A DNA stretch of 64,000 nt from Hyphomicrobiales bacterium (GTDB lineage: Bacteria; Pseudomonadota; Alphaproteobacteria; Rhizobiales; Beijerinckiaceae), in the NCBI GenBank assembly GCA_900466745.1, contig UBNE01000013.1:1-64000 (forward strand), in the 5' to 3' direction. Position 1 is the first letter of the stretch; every line of letters begins with the position of its first letter. The notes beneath the pieces are model-generated. The model worked only from the letters and a program-made list of their open reading frames with translations. It had not been told where the DNA came from and made no database searches. Positions 18,568-29,471 of the stretch are shown in pieces. Position numbers and translations under genes: made by a program.

Positions 18568-19998
18568 ATGATCGACTGCATTGCAACCAGGCGCAGGGCG
18601 CTCGCGGCCGGCCTGTTCGCCTGCGCGCTGACGGCGCTGCCGGGGGTGGCCTTCGCGCAGGCGCGGCAGGTGCCCGAGACCCGCGAGCAGGTGACGCTCT
18701 CCTTCGCCCCGCTGGTGAAGCGGACGGCGCCCTCGGTGGTCAACGTCTATGGCGCGCGCGTCGAGAAGCGGCCGCAGAACCCCTTCATGGACGATCCCTT
18801 CTTCCGCCGCTTCTTCGGCGATGGCGGCTTCGGCGTGCCGCGCGAGCGGGTGCAGCGCTCGCTCGGCTCGGGCGTCATCGTCGATGCGCAGGCCGGCCTC
18901 GTGGTCACCAACAACCACGTCATCGAGAACATGAGCGAGGTGAAGGTCGCCTTCGCCGACAAGCGCGAGGTCGAGGCCAAGATCCTGCTGCGCGACCCGC
19001 GCACCGACCTCGCCGTGCTCAAGGTCGCGGAGGCCAGGAACCTGACCGCGATCGAGCTGGCCGACACCGACGAGTTGCAGGTCGGCGACATCGTGCTCGC
19101 CATGGGCAACCCCTTCGGCGTCGGCCAGACGGTGACGCAGGGCATCGTCTCGGCCCTGGCGCGCACGCAGATCGGCGTCGGCGATGCGCAATCCTTCATC
19201 CAGACCGATGCGGCGATCAATCCGGGCAATTCGGGCGGCCCGCTGATCGATATGAAGGGCCGCGTCGTCGGCATCAATACGGCGATCTATTCGCGCTCGG
19301 GCGGCAGCGTCGGCATCGGCTTCGCCATTCCCGCCGCGATGGTGCGCCTCGTCGTCGACAGCGCCAGGGCCGGCGCGGCCACCGTGCGCCGGCCCTGGTT
19401 CGGCGCGCGGCTGCAGGCGCTGACGGCGGATGTCGCCGACGGGCTCGGCCTCGACCGTCCGGCCGGCTCGGTCGTCGCCAGCGTGGTCGAGAAGGGGCCG
19501 GCGGACCAGGCGGGCCTGCGCCGCTCCGACGTGATCCTCGCCGTCGACGGCGTCGCCGTCGACGATCCCGAGGCCTTCGGCTACCGCTTCGCGACGCGGC
19601 CGATCGGCGGCACCACCGCGCTGACGGTGCTGCGCGGCGGCAACCGCATCTCGATCCCGGTCAAGCTCGTCGCGGCGCCGGAAACCCGCCCGCGCGACCC
19701 GGTGAAGCTGACCAGCCGCTCGCCGCTGGCGGGGCTGACCGTCATGAACCTCTCGCCCGCCGTGGCCGAGGAGCTCGCGATGGAGACCGCCAATGAGGGC
19801 GTGGTCGTCAGCGATGTCGAGGAGGGCAGCACCGCCGCCGATATCGGCTTCCAGAAGGGCGACATCGTCATGGCGCTGAACGGCGAGCCGATGGCGACCT
19901 CGCGCGATGTCGAGGCCATCCTGAAGGAGCGCCGCCGCGCCTGGGAGGTGACGATCTCGCGCAAGGGGCAGACGATCACCTCGGTCTTCCCGGGGTGA
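18568..19998 (+). CDS. Periplasmic DegP/HtrA-type serine protease
   Basis: The 476-residue envelope protease has a signal peptide (cleaved after ...LPGVAFAQA, about residue 32), a trypsin-like domain and two PDZ domains (about 270-350 and 385-470). The catalytic triad is His117 (TNNHVIE), Asp147 (RTDLAV) and Ser222 (NPGNSGGPL). It degrades or refolds misfolded envelope proteins. The ATG at 18568 has GAGGGTGAG before it; another ATG four codons upstream is open. Whether it is DegP, DegQ or a paralogue cannot be decided from sequence alone. Confidence 0.9.
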   Translation: MIDCIATRRRALAAGLFACALTALPGVAFAQARQVPETREQVTLSFAPLVKRTAPSVVNVYGARVEKRPQNPFMDDPFFRRFFGDGGFGVPRERVQRSLGSGVIVDAQAGLVVTNNHVIENMSEVKVAFADKREVEAKILLRDPRTDLAVLKVAEARNLTAIELADTDELQVGDIVLAMGNPFGVGQTVTQGIVSALARTQIGVGDAQSFIQTDAAINPGNSGGPLIDMKGRVVGINTAIYSRSGGSVGIGFAIPAAMVRLVVDSARAGAATVRRPWFGARLQALTADVADGLGLDRPAGSVVASVVEKGPADQAGLRRSDVILAVDGVAVDDPEAFGYRFATRPIGGTTALTVLRGGNRISIPVKLVAAPETRPRDPVKLTSRSPLAGLTVMNLSPAVAEELAMETANEGVVVSDVEEGSTAADIGFQKGDIVMALNGEPMATSRDVEAILKERRRAWEVTISRKGQTITSVFPG

Positions 19999-20018
19999 GG
20001 TTGGCCGCCGGAACTCGC

Positions 20019-20165
20019 CGTCATTCCGGGGCAGGCCGAAGGCCTGAGCCCGGAACCCATGAACACCGGGCGATAGTCAGGAAGCCGGAACGCTGTGCGC
20101 TTTGATGAGTAAAACCTATGCTCATGGGTTCCGGGCTCCTCGCTTCGCGAGGCCCCGGAATGACG
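20019..20165. repeat. Nested palindromic element with CGTCATTCCGGGG ends
   Basis: The element begins CGTCATTCCGGGG and ends with its exact complement CCCCGGAATGACG. A second pair inside is AGCCCGGAACCCATGA against TCATGGGTTCCGGGCT. It fills the spacer between the protease and rarA and belongs to the same family as the elements at 10011 and 13537. Confidence 0.75.
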
Positions 20166-20181
20166 GGGTTGGTTCCCTGTC

Positions 20182-21489
20182 ATGAGCGATCTCTTTTCCG
20201 CCTCCGGCCTCGACAAGGCGGGGCCGCGCCCGCTCGCCGACCGCCTGCGGCCGAAGACGCTCGCCGAGGTGGCGGGGCAGGAGCATCTGACCGGACCGGA
20301 CGGGGCGCTGACCCGGCTCGTCGCCTCCGGCTCGCTCGGCAGCCTGATCTTCTGGGGCCCTCCCGGCACCGGCAAGACCACGGTGGCGCGCCTGCTCGCC
20401 GGCCTCGTCGATCTCGGCTTCGAGCAGATCAGCGCGATCTTCAGCGGCGTCGCCGATCTGAAGAAGGTGTTCGAGGCGGCGCGCGGCCGGCGGCTCGGCG
20501 GCAAGGGCACGCTGCTCTTCGTCGACGAGATCCACCGCTTCAACCGCGCCCAGCTCGACGCCTTCCTGCCGGTGATGGAGGACGGCACCATCACCCTGAT
20601 CGGCGCCACCACCGAAAACCCCTCCTTCGCGCTCAACGCGGCCCTGCTGTCGCGCGCCCGCGTGCTGACCTTCAAGGCGCTGGACGAAGGCTCGCTGCTC
20701 TTCCTGCTCGGCCGGGCCGAGGCCCTGGAGGGGCGGGAGCTGCCGCTGACGCCGGAGGCGCGGCTGGCGCTCGCCCGCTTCGCCGATGGCGACGGCCGCG
20801 CCGTGCTGACGCTGGCCGAGGAGATCTGGCGGGCGGCCAAGCCCGGCGAGATTCTCGACGAGCACGGCCTGTCCGAGGTGATCCAGCGCCGGGCGCCGAT
20901 CTACGACAAGGCGCAGGACGGCCATTACAATCTGATCTCGGCGCTGCATAAGACGATCCGCGGCTCGGACCCGGATGCGGCGCTGTATTACTTCGCGCGC
21001 ATGCTCGATGCCGGCGAGGACCCGCGCTTCCTGGCGCGGCGGCTGGTCAGGATGGCGGTGGAGGATATCGGCCTCGCCGATCCGCAGGCGCTGGTCCATG
21101 CGCGGGCCGCGGCGGAGACCTATGAAAGGCTCGGCTCGCCGGAGGGCGAGCTCGCGCTCGCCAACAGCGTGATCTACCTCGCCACCGCGCCGAAATCGAA
21201 CGCGGCCTATATGGCCTACAAGGCGGCGGCGCGGGTCGCGAAGGAGCGCGGCTCCCTGACCCCGCCCATGACCATCCTCAACGCGCCGACCAAGCTGATG
21301 CGCGAGGAAGGCTACGGCGCCGACTACGCCTATGACCACGACCAGCCGGAGGCCTTCTCCGGGCAGAACTACTGGCCGGACGCGCTCGGGCGCCAGCATT
21401 TCTACGACCCGCCGGAGCGGGGCTTCGAGCGCGAGATCCGGAAGCGGCTGGAATACTGGGAGAAGCTCCGGCAGGAGCGCGGCCGCTGA
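20182..21489 (+). CDS. rarA: Replication-associated recombination protein A (AAA+ ATPase)
   Basis: RarA (MgsA) is a clamp-loader-like ATPase acting at stalled replication forks. The 435-residue protein has Walker A GPPGTGKTT at 59-67, Walker B LLFVDEIHRF, sensor 1 GATTENPSF, and the C-terminal tetramerisation region with APKSNAAYMAYKAA. Length and motifs fit the family well. It lies 16 bases after the palindromic element, downstream of the protease gene on the same strand. Confidence 0.95.
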   Translation: MSDLFSASGLDKAGPRPLADRLRPKTLAEVAGQEHLTGPDGALTRLVASGSLGSLIFWGPPGTGKTTVARLLAGLVDLGFEQISAIFSGVADLKKVFEAARGRRLGGKGTLLFVDEIHRFNRAQLDAFLPVMEDGTITLIGATTENPSFALNAALLSRARVLTFKALDEGSLLFLLGRAEALEGRELPLTPEARLALARFADGDGRAVLTLAEEIWRAAKPGEILDEHGLSEVIQRRAPIYDKAQDGHYNLISALHKTIRGSDPDAALYYFARMLDAGEDPRFLARRLVRMAVEDIGLADPQALVHARAAAETYERLGSPEGELALANSVIYLATAPKSNAAYMAYKAAARVAKERGSLTPPMTILNAPTKLMREEGYGADYAYDHDQPEAFSGQNYWPDALGRQHFYDPPERGFEREIRKRLEYWEKLRQERGR

Positions 21490-21610
21490 GGCGGGCGCGG
21501 CCGGCTTCCGCGCCGGGGCCGAGACTGGCCGCTTGTCTTTCGCCGCGGTCTGCTCCCTAGATGGCGGCATCTCGACCGCTTTTGCGGATGTCTTCTCACG
21601 GGTTTCGACG

Positions 21611-21790
21611 ATGGTCCTGGTCGCGCGGCTGCTGCTTTTCGTTCCTTCGGTGATCGCGGGCTGGTTCGTCTCGCAGGAGGACGTGTCCTATTGGGTGATC
21701 GCCTTCGCGATCGCGCTGGTCTTCATCGTGCTGACGATCGCCTTCGAGCTCTATGTGCATCCGCGCCTGCGCCGGCGCCGCAAGGGCTGA
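21611..21790 (+). CDS. Small membrane protein, unknown function
   Basis: A 59-residue product from the ATG at 21611, with two predicted transmembrane helices (about residues 2-18 and 24-47) and a basic tail RLRRRRKG on the cytosolic side. The frame is open further upstream within rarA, but that part is an alternate-frame reading of rarA. No clear ribosome-binding site is seen, which lowers confidence. I do not recognise a family. Confidence 0.5.
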   Translation: MVLVARLLLFVPSVIAGWFVSQEDVSYWVIAFAIALVFIVLTIAFELYVHPRLRRRRKG

Positions 21791-21803
21791 ATCGGAGCGG
21801 GGC

Positions 21804-22172
21804 TCACTTCCGGCAGTCGAACGGCAGGAAGGTGCCGGACATGCCGCGGTTCATCGCCATCAGCGTCAGCTTGTCGGCCAGGGCGATCTCCTCCGGGCTG
21901 CGCGCGCAGACCTCGGCGCGGGACTGGCAGTTTGCGGCCAGGAAGGCGTCGTGGCTGGCGAGGAATTCCGCGCCGAGCCCGGCCTTGCCCTGCCGCTTGA
22001 GCAGGAGTTCGTAGGCCGCCTTGTAGCGGTTGCATTTCTCCGTCGGCCAGTCGGGCGCGGCGCCTTGCCGAGCCGCCGCGGGCAGGCTCGCCAGCGCCCA
22101 GGCGAGGCATGCCCCCATCGCGACGAGCGATCCCCGGCGCCGCGCGCGCGTCGTCCCGTCCGCTTCCGTCAT
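21804..22172 (-). CDS. Secreted hypothetical protein with cysteine pairs
   Basis: A 122-residue product with an Arg-rich n-region and a hydrophobic signal segment (MGACLAWALASLPAAARQ), then a helical mature part of about 85 residues with four cysteines (KCN, NCQ, VCAR and DCRK). The start at 22172 has GGAGCGGGAG upstream. It faces the small membrane gene convergently. I do not recognise the family. Confidence 0.6.
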   Translation of the reverse strand: MTEADGTTRARRRGSLVAMGACLAWALASLPAAARQGAAPDWPTEKCNRYKAAYELLLKRQGKAGLGAEFLASHDAFLAANCQSRAEVCARSPEEIALADKLTLMAMNRGMSGTFLPFDCRK

Positions 22173-22366
22173 CGCTCCCGCTCCGCTTGCTCGCGAAGAG
22201 CGCAGGAGAGCGGGCGATTGCGGCGGATTTCGTTTGTATGCGGTAGGCGGGCACATTATTCCACGACGATGATGTCGATCTCACAGACCCGCCTTCGCGC
22301 CGCTGCGTGCCGCGCCGGGCGCTTCCCCGTCGCAGCCGCCGGCTCCCGTTCCTGCCGGGGGGCGGC

Positions 22367-23617
22367 ATGAGGACCGGCGGCAAGGGACCCGGCAAGGGAT
22401 CCGGCGAGGGCGCCGGCGCGCCCGGACGGGGCGGAAGGCCGCGTGCGGCGGAAGGCCCGCGCGGCAGGCGCCCGAGCCATGACGAGCGGCGGCGCGCGGC
22501 GGCACGGCCGAAGGCCGAGGGCGAGGGTCGCCCGGTGCGCGCCCAGGCGCCGCGCCGGCCGGCCGAGGCGCCGCAGCGGACGCGGGCCGAGGTCAAGGCA
22601 GAGACGGCGCAGGTGCTCTCGACCGGCGTGCAGCAGCTCGTGGTGACGCCGGACGAGAACGAGATGCGGATCGACCGTTTCCTCGAGGCGCGCTTCCCGC
22701 AGCTCTCCTTCAGCCATATCCAGCGTATCGTCCGGAAGGGCGAATTGCGCGTCGACGGCAAGCGCGCCGACAGCAAGGACCGGCTCGCGGCCGGCCAGAC
22801 GGTGCGCATTCCGCCGCTCAAGCTGGAACAGCAGGCGGAGCGCCCGCGCTCGGCCAAGGCGGACGCCGACACGATCGGCTTCCTGCGCGCGATCACGCTC
22901 TACGAGGACGACGACGTCATGGTCCTCAACAAGCCGGCTGGGCTCGCGGTGCAGGGCGGTTCGGGCACGAAGAAGCATGTCGACGGCATGCTCGCGGCCC
23001 TGACCGACAAGGACGGCCAGAAGCCGCGCCTCGTCCACCGGCTCGACAAGGACACGGCGGGCTGCCTCGTCATCGCCAAGTCGCGCTTCGCCGCGGCGAC
23101 GCTGGCCAAGACCTTCCGCTCGCGTGCCGCCCGCAAGGTCTACTGGGCGCTGGTCGCCGGCGTGCCGCGGGTCAAGCAGGGCCGGATCTCGGCCTATCTC
23201 GCCCGCGAGGAGGCCTATGACGGCGACCAGCGCATGGCGGTCGCCCAGCATGGCGAGGACGGCGCGATGCATGCCGTGACCTATTACGCCGTGGTCGAGA
23301 CCGCCGCGCAGAAGCTGGCCTGGCTCTCGCTCAAGCCGGTGACGGGACGCACCCATCAATTGCGCGCCCATACCACCCATATCGGCCATCCGATCGTCGG
23401 CGACCCGAAATACTTCAACATCCTGAACTGGGAATTGCCCGGCGGCATCCAGAACAAGCTGCATCTGCTGGCGCGGCGGATCGTGCTGCCGCATCCGCGC
23501 GGCAAGGGCACCATCGACGTCAGCGCGCCGCTGCCGCCGCATATGCGCCAGAGCTGGAACCTGCTCGGCTTCGACGACGCGCCCTACGATCCGATCGTCG
23601 AGGCGCCGGACGAATAG
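22367..23617 (+). CDS. RluA-family 23S rRNA pseudouridine synthase (RluC-like)
   Basis: The 416-residue enzyme isomerises uridines in 23S rRNA. After a disordered Arg/Gly/Pro-rich leader of about 85 residues comes an S4 RNA-binding domain (about 97-150) and the catalytic domain with the RluA motif HRLDKDTAG, in which Asp227 is the nucleophile. The TGRTHQLRAH motif follows. The ATG at 22367 was chosen for its GGGGGCGGC site. RluC is the closest match in domain order; RluD is the alternative. Confidence 0.88.
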   Translation: MRTGGKGPGKGSGEGAGAPGRGGRPRAAEGPRGRRPSHDERRRAAARPKAEGEGRPVRAQAPRRPAEAPQRTRAEVKAETAQVLSTGVQQLVVTPDENEMRIDRFLEARFPQLSFSHIQRIVRKGELRVDGKRADSKDRLAAGQTVRIPPLKLEQQAERPRSAKADADTIGFLRAITLYEDDDVMVLNKPAGLAVQGGSGTKKHVDGMLAALTDKDGQKPRLVHRLDKDTAGCLVIAKSRFAAATLAKTFRSRAARKVYWALVAGVPRVKQGRISAYLAREEAYDGDQRMAVAQHGEDGAMHAVTYYAVVETAAQKLAWLSLKPVTGRTHQLRAHTTHIGHPIVGDPKYFNILNWELPGGIQNKLHLLARRIVLPHPRGKGTIDVSAPLPPHMRQSWNLLGFDDAPYDPIVEAPDE

Positions 23618-23645
23618 GCTGCGCTTTCCCTGACGGAAGCAATGA

Positions 23646-23687
23646 GAACAGTTGCGGAACATTCTGTTTTCTGTTCTAACTATGTTC
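23646..23687. promoter_or_regulatory. Two LexA-type SOS boxes in the promoter of the next gene
   Basis: GAAC-N7-GAAC at 23646-23660 is the reverse of the alphaproteobacterial SOS box, and GTTC-N7-GTTC at 23673-23687 is the direct form. Both match the known Rhizobiales/Rhodobacter LexA consensus GTTC-N7-GTTC. Between and over them lies an AT-rich promoter-like stretch (TTGCGG at 23652, TCTAAC at 23675). The boxes therefore cover the likely -35 and -10 of the gene at 23709. Confidence 0.65.
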
Positions 23688-23708
23688 ACGTTGGGGAAGG
23701 GGGCTGCC

Positions 23709-24206
23709 ATGCGTCGGATCGCGATCGTTTCCGTCTTTGTCTTCGGGGCTGCGACTGCAGCCTCCGCCCAGACCGCACCGGCGCGGCCGGCACCGGCCGC
23801 CGTCGCGGCTGCGGCGCCGGACGAGCCCGTGCCGCGGGCCGAGCGCGCCAGGGCCCGGCAGGACTGCCTGTCGGAGAACATCGCGCTGTCGGGCGAGGAT
23901 CTGCGCGCGGCGATGCGGCTCTGCATGCAGGGCAAGTTCCCGGGCGTGCAGCTCTATGCGCATGACGGCGTGACGCGGGACGGCAGGCCGACCGCGGTCG
24001 CGGCCCGCGCCGCCTGCAAGACCGAGATCGATGCGCGCCGGCTCGAAGGGGTGCAGCGCATCGCGGCGCTCACAGCCTGCTTCAATGCCAAGCGCCCCGA
24101 CCTCGCGCAGCGGGCGGAATGCCGCAAGGAAGCGCGCGCCAGGGGGCTCGACGGCGCCGAGCTGCGCAAGGCGGTCGAGGCCTGCGCCCGCGAGGCCCGG
24201 AGCTGA
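23709..24206 (+). CDS. Secreted protein with PsiF-like repeats, possibly SOS-controlled
   Basis: A 165-residue product with a signal peptide (MRRIAIVSVFVFGAATAASAQ) and a Pro/Ala-rich linker. The mature part has three cysteine-containing helical segments; the last (QRAECRKEARARGLDGAELRKA) resembles the PsiF repeat seen in phosphate-starvation-inducible proteins. The start at 23709 has GGGGAAGGGGG upstream. Its promoter carries two LexA-type boxes, an unusual setting for a small periplasmic protein. Function is unknown; the PsiF similarity is weak. Confidence 0.6.
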   Translation: MRRIAIVSVFVFGAATAASAQTAPARPAPAAVAAAAPDEPVPRAERARARQDCLSENIALSGEDLRAAMRLCMQGKFPGVQLYAHDGVTRDGRPTAVAARAACKTEIDARRLEGVQRIAALTACFNAKRPDLAQRAECRKEARARGLDGAELRKAVEACAREARS

Positions 24207-24323
24207 AGGCGCCGGGGCGAAGACGCCGCCGGTGCCGGGCCGGCCAGGCCAGGCCGCGGGGCGGGAGGGCGCCATGAGCCGCCGGCCATGGCCTCGCCGG
24301 GCGATCCGGGTTAAGGCACCGGC

Positions 24324-25001
24324 ATGGATCTCATCATCTTCGACCTCGACGGCACGCTGATCAATTCCGAGGCGATCATCCTCGGCGCGCAATACGAGAC
24401 CTTCAGGCGCTGCGGCCGGGTTCATCCCGGCCGCGAGGCCGGCCTCGGCATCGTCGGGCTCACGCTCGACATCGCGATGGCGCAACTCGCCGGGCTCGAT
24501 GCGCCGGACGACCGGCTGACGCAGACCTATCGCGAGGTCTTCGGCGCCATGCGCGCCCAGGCGCAGGCCGACCCGGCGCTGGACGAGCCGCTGTTTTCGG
24601 GCGTCGCCGAGACGCTGGCGCGGCTGCGCCGCGTGCCCGGGCTCAAGCTCGGCATCGCCACCGGCAAGTCGCGCCAGGGCGCGGAGTTCATCGTCGCGCG
24701 TCATGGCTGGCAGGGCCTGTTCGACACGATCCAGTCGGCCGACGACGCGCCCTCGAAGCCGCATCCGGGCATGATCCTGAACGCCATGGCCGAAACCGGG
24801 GCCGCCGCAGAGCGCACCGCCATGGTCGGCGACAGCTCCTTCGACATCGAGATGGCGGTCGCGGCCGGGGTCGTGCCGGTCGCGGCGTCGTGGGGCTTCC
24901 AGCCGGTGGAGAGGCTTGTCGCGCTGGGCGCGCGGCACCGGCTCGCCGCGATGGCGGAGCTGCCGGGGGCGCTGGGGCTCGCGGGGGCCGCCGCTGCCTG
25001 A
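24324..25001 (+). CDS. HAD-superfamily hydrolase, phosphoglycolate-phosphatase-like
   Basis: The 225-residue protein has the HAD motif I DLDGTL (catalytic aspartates 8 and 10), a helical cap, motif II with IATGKS, and motif IV with VGDSSFDIEMA. It belongs to the Gph/PGP-like group that removes phosphate from small metabolites. The true substrate cannot be read from sequence. It stands alone between a secreted protein and a hypothetical gene. Confidence 0.8.
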   Translation: MDLIIFDLDGTLINSEAIILGAQYETFRRCGRVHPGREAGLGIVGLTLDIAMAQLAGLDAPDDRLTQTYREVFGAMRAQAQADPALDEPLFSGVAETLARLRRVPGLKLGIATGKSRQGAEFIVARHGWQGLFDTIQSADDAPSKPHPGMILNAMAETGAAAERTAMVGDSSFDIEMAVAAGVVPVAASWGFQPVERLVALGARHRLAAMAELPGALGLAGAAAA

Positions 25002-25119
25002 AGCAGGGAGCATGGGAGAGGCGAGGAGAGCGAGGGCGCCCCTCGGGCGAGGTCCTTGCCGAGGCCGGGTTCCGGCGAGGCGTCCGGTTCAGTAACGACC
25101 TCGCAACCACATCGACTCA

Positions 25120-25165
25120 GCCTCGTTTAACCTGAATAACCGTTCAGATTTGCGCGTTAACCACC
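25120..25165 (+). promoter_or_regulatory. Possible CtrA half-sites upstream of a hypothetical gene
   Basis: TTTAACCTGAATAACC and a further GTTAACC within 30 bases resemble half-sites of the CtrA cell-cycle box TTAA-N7-TTAA. The second half of each site is imperfect. The 25244 gene starts about 85 bases downstream. Confidence 0.25.
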
Positions 25166-25243
25166 TGCTTCTCGCCCCGGATGCATGGTGATCCCACAAC
25201 AGGGACATACCGGCACAAAACAACGCCGGACAGGGGTTCAGAC

Positions 25244-25678
25244 ATGATCGGACATGAGTTTCGTGAATTCGTCGATCGCGTGATGGATCATCGCGCGATC
25301 GACCAGAACGACGTCAATATTCTTCAGCGCGAGATCTTGGCCGACACGGTCGTGACGCGCGACATCGTCGATGTTCTGGTCGCGCTCGACCGGGCCGTTC
25401 CGGAAAGCTGCGAGGCTTTTTCGGATTACCTCGTGGCGCTGGTCGTCGATTTCGCCGTCTGGGACAACCGCCCGACCGGCGTGATCGACCGCGACAAGGC
25501 GCATTGGCTGGTGACGACGCTTTCGGCCGGCGAGGGGCCGAGCCCGACCGCCCGGCGCATCGCCAGCGAGATCGTGCGCGAGGCCGAGCATTGCGACGAG
25601 ATGCTGCTCGCCTTCGCCTTCGCCAAGGGCGCCTCGAAGGAGGCCGGCGCCGGCTACCGCGTCCTGCTCGCGAGCTGA
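25244..25678 (+). CDS. Conserved hypothetical protein (acidic, about 144 residues)
   Basis: The product starts MIGHEFREFVDRVMDHRAID and is mostly helical and acidic, with two Asp/Glu-rich stretches (QNDVNILQREILADTVVT and RDKAHWLVTTLSAGEG). No signal peptide or membrane segment is seen. The start follows GGGGTTCAGAC, a modest site. It is followed by a very strong terminator. I do not recognise a named family. Confidence 0.6.
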   Translation: MIGHEFREFVDRVMDHRAIDQNDVNILQREILADTVVTRDIVDVLVALDRAVPESCEAFSDYLVALVVDFAVWDNRPTGVIDRDKAHWLVTTLSAGEGPSPTARRIASEIVREAEHCDEMLLAFAFAKGASKEAGAGYRVLLAS

Positions 25679-25714
25679 GCCTGCGCATTCGCGCACAACG
25701 GCCTGGCGCCGATC

Positions 25715-25757
25715 GCGCCCGGATCGCGCTGGACGAGGGCGCGATCCGGGCGCTTTT
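25715..25757 (+). terminator. Strong intrinsic terminator with 15-pair stem
   Basis: GCGCCCGGATCGCGC at 25715-25729 and its exact complement GCGCGATCCGGGCGC at 25739-25753 enclose a 9-base loop and are followed by TTTT. It separates the hypothetical gene from the propionyl-CoA carboxylase gene. Confidence 0.85.
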
Positions 25758-25897
25758 CCTGTGCTCCGGATCGTCCAAGCAGCGGGTTCGCCGGGCGATC
25801 CGATGCATGGCCGGGCTTCGCAGCGATGGACGCCGGTTGCGGCGTCCCATACACCCCGGCTATTGCAGTCTGGACTGAAGCCGGGAGTGGCCCTCGC

Positions 25898-27898
<2,001 letters not shown>

Positions 27899-27913
27899 GC
27901 GGAGCACGCCGTC

Positions 27914-28534
27914 TTGCTGAAGATCTGGGGCCGGCTCAGCTCGATCAACGTCCAGAAGGTCGTCTGGGCGGCCGGCGAGGTCGGGCAGGATTTCGCGCGC
28001 ATCGACGCCGGCGGCCCCTTCGGCGGGCTCGATACGCCGGAATTCCGCGCGCTGAACCCGAACGGGCAGATCCCGGTGCTGGAGGACGGCGCCTTCCGCC
28101 TGTGGGAATCGAACAGCATCGTGCGCTATCTCGCGGCCCGCTACGGCGCGTCCGGGATCTGGGAAGCGGATCCGGCGCGCAGGGCCGATGCCGAGCGCTG
28201 GATGGACTGGATGCTGTCCGAGCTCCAGCCGGCGACGGCGCCGGTGCTGTGGGGCACCGTGCGCAAGGTGCCGGGCCATACCGACCCGCAGGCGATCGCG
28301 GCCGGGATGCGGCGGACCGAGGCGCTGATGGCGATTCTCGACGCGCAGCTCGCGGACCGGCCCTTTCTGGCGGGCGAGCGCTTCGGCGTCGCCGATATCG
28401 CCGTCGGCTGCGGTGCGCATCGCTGGCTCAACATGCCGGTCGAGCGGATCGCGCGGCCGCATGTGCAGCGCTGGTATGCGGAGCTGTTCGCGCGCCCGGC
28501 GGCGAAGGCCGCGCTGCCGCTCCCGGTCGCGTGA
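27914..28534 (+). CDS. Glutathione S-transferase family protein
   Basis: A 206-residue GST-fold protein: an N-terminal thioredoxin-like domain (about 1-80, with SSINVQK near the catalytic serine position, the cis-proline in GQIPVLE and ESNSIVRYLAARYG) and an all-helical C-terminal domain. Translation starts at TTG (27914) behind GGAGCA; there is no in-frame ATG near. It lies 15 bases after pccA and may be cotranscribed. Substrate unknown. Confidence 0.8.
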   Translation: MLKIWGRLSSINVQKVVWAAGEVGQDFARIDAGGPFGGLDTPEFRALNPNGQIPVLEDGAFRLWESNSIVRYLAARYGASGIWEADPARRADAERWMDWMLSELQPATAPVLWGTVRKVPGHTDPQAIAAGMRRTEALMAILDAQLADRPFLAGERFGVADIAVGCGAHRWLNMPVERIARPHVQRWYAELFARPAAKAALPLPVA

Positions 28535-28682
28535 CGGCCTTCCGGCTGGGTGGACACGCGGCGTCCCGGTTCCGGGCCGATGCAAAATCAGACGCCTGGA
28601 CCATCGGGCTGAAGACGATCTTCAACCTTCCGATCCAGAGTGACCGTCGCGTTCCCTCTGTTTTCCCGCCGGTGCGAGCCCG

Positions 28683-29471
28683 ATGTTCTTCATCCTGTCC
28701 AAAATCGTCTGGTTCCTGTTCTCGCCGGTCAACTTCGTCATCCTGCTCGCGGGGCTTTCCGCGCTGCTGGCCTTCACCCGCTTCGCGCGCCCGGCGCGCT
28801 GGCTCGGCCTGTTCGCCGTCGTCCTGCTTGGCCTGATGGCGTTCAGCCCGCTGCCGCGCGCGGTCATCCGGCCTCTGGAGGATCGCTTTCCCCAGCAGGA
28901 TGCGGCCAGGGGTCCGGTGACCGGCATCGTCGTGCTCGGCGGCGCGATCGGGCTGGCGCGCGGCGATGTCGTGCTCAACGCCTCGGCCGCGCGCATGACC
29001 AAGGCGGTGGAGCTGGCGCGGCTGCATCCGCAGGCGAAGGTCGTCTTTTCGGGCGGCGCCGCCACCCTGATCTCGCAGGCGACCGTGACCGAGGCCGACG
29101 GCGCCCGGCGCCTGATGGAAGGGCTCGGGCTGGAGCCCGGCCGGCTGATCCTCGAGGACAAGTCGCGCAACACGCGCGAGAACGCGATGTTCAGCCGCCG
29201 CCTCGTCGATCCCAGGCCCGGCGAGCGCTGGCTGCTGGTGACCTCGGCCTGGCACATGCCGCGGGCGATGGGCGTGTTCCGCAAGGCCGGATTCCCGGTC
29301 GAGGCCTTTCCGGTCGACTACTGGTCGAGCGGGAAGCCCGGCGACTTCCTCCGGCCCTATAGCCGGGCGCCGCGCGCGCTCGAAATCGCCGATAACGGCT
29401 TCAAGGAATGGGTCGGCCTCGTCGCCTATCGCCTGGCCGGCTATACCGATTCGCTGTTCCCCGGCCCGTGA
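28683..29471 (+). CDS. YdcF/ElyC-type (DUF218) membrane protein
   Basis: A 262-residue protein with two N-terminal membrane helices followed by a DUF218 domain: GIVVLGGAIGLARG, later EDKSRNTRENA, and VTSAWHMPRAMGVFRKAGF. Relatives such as ElyC affect envelope (peptidoglycan) synthesis at low temperature. Its exact role here is unknown. The ribosome-binding site is weak. It converges on the DUF3253 gene. Confidence 0.8.
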   Translation: MFFILSKIVWFLFSPVNFVILLAGLSALLAFTRFARPARWLGLFAVVLLGLMAFSPLPRAVIRPLEDRFPQQDAARGPVTGIVVLGGAIGLARGDVVLNASAARMTKAVELARLHPQAKVVFSGGAATLISQATVTEADGARRLMEGLGLEPGRLILEDKSRNTRENAMFSRRLVDPRPGERWLLVTSAWHMPRAMGVFRKAGFPVEAFPVDYWSSGKPGDFLRPYSRAPRALEIADNGFKEWVGLVAYRLAGYTDSLFPGP

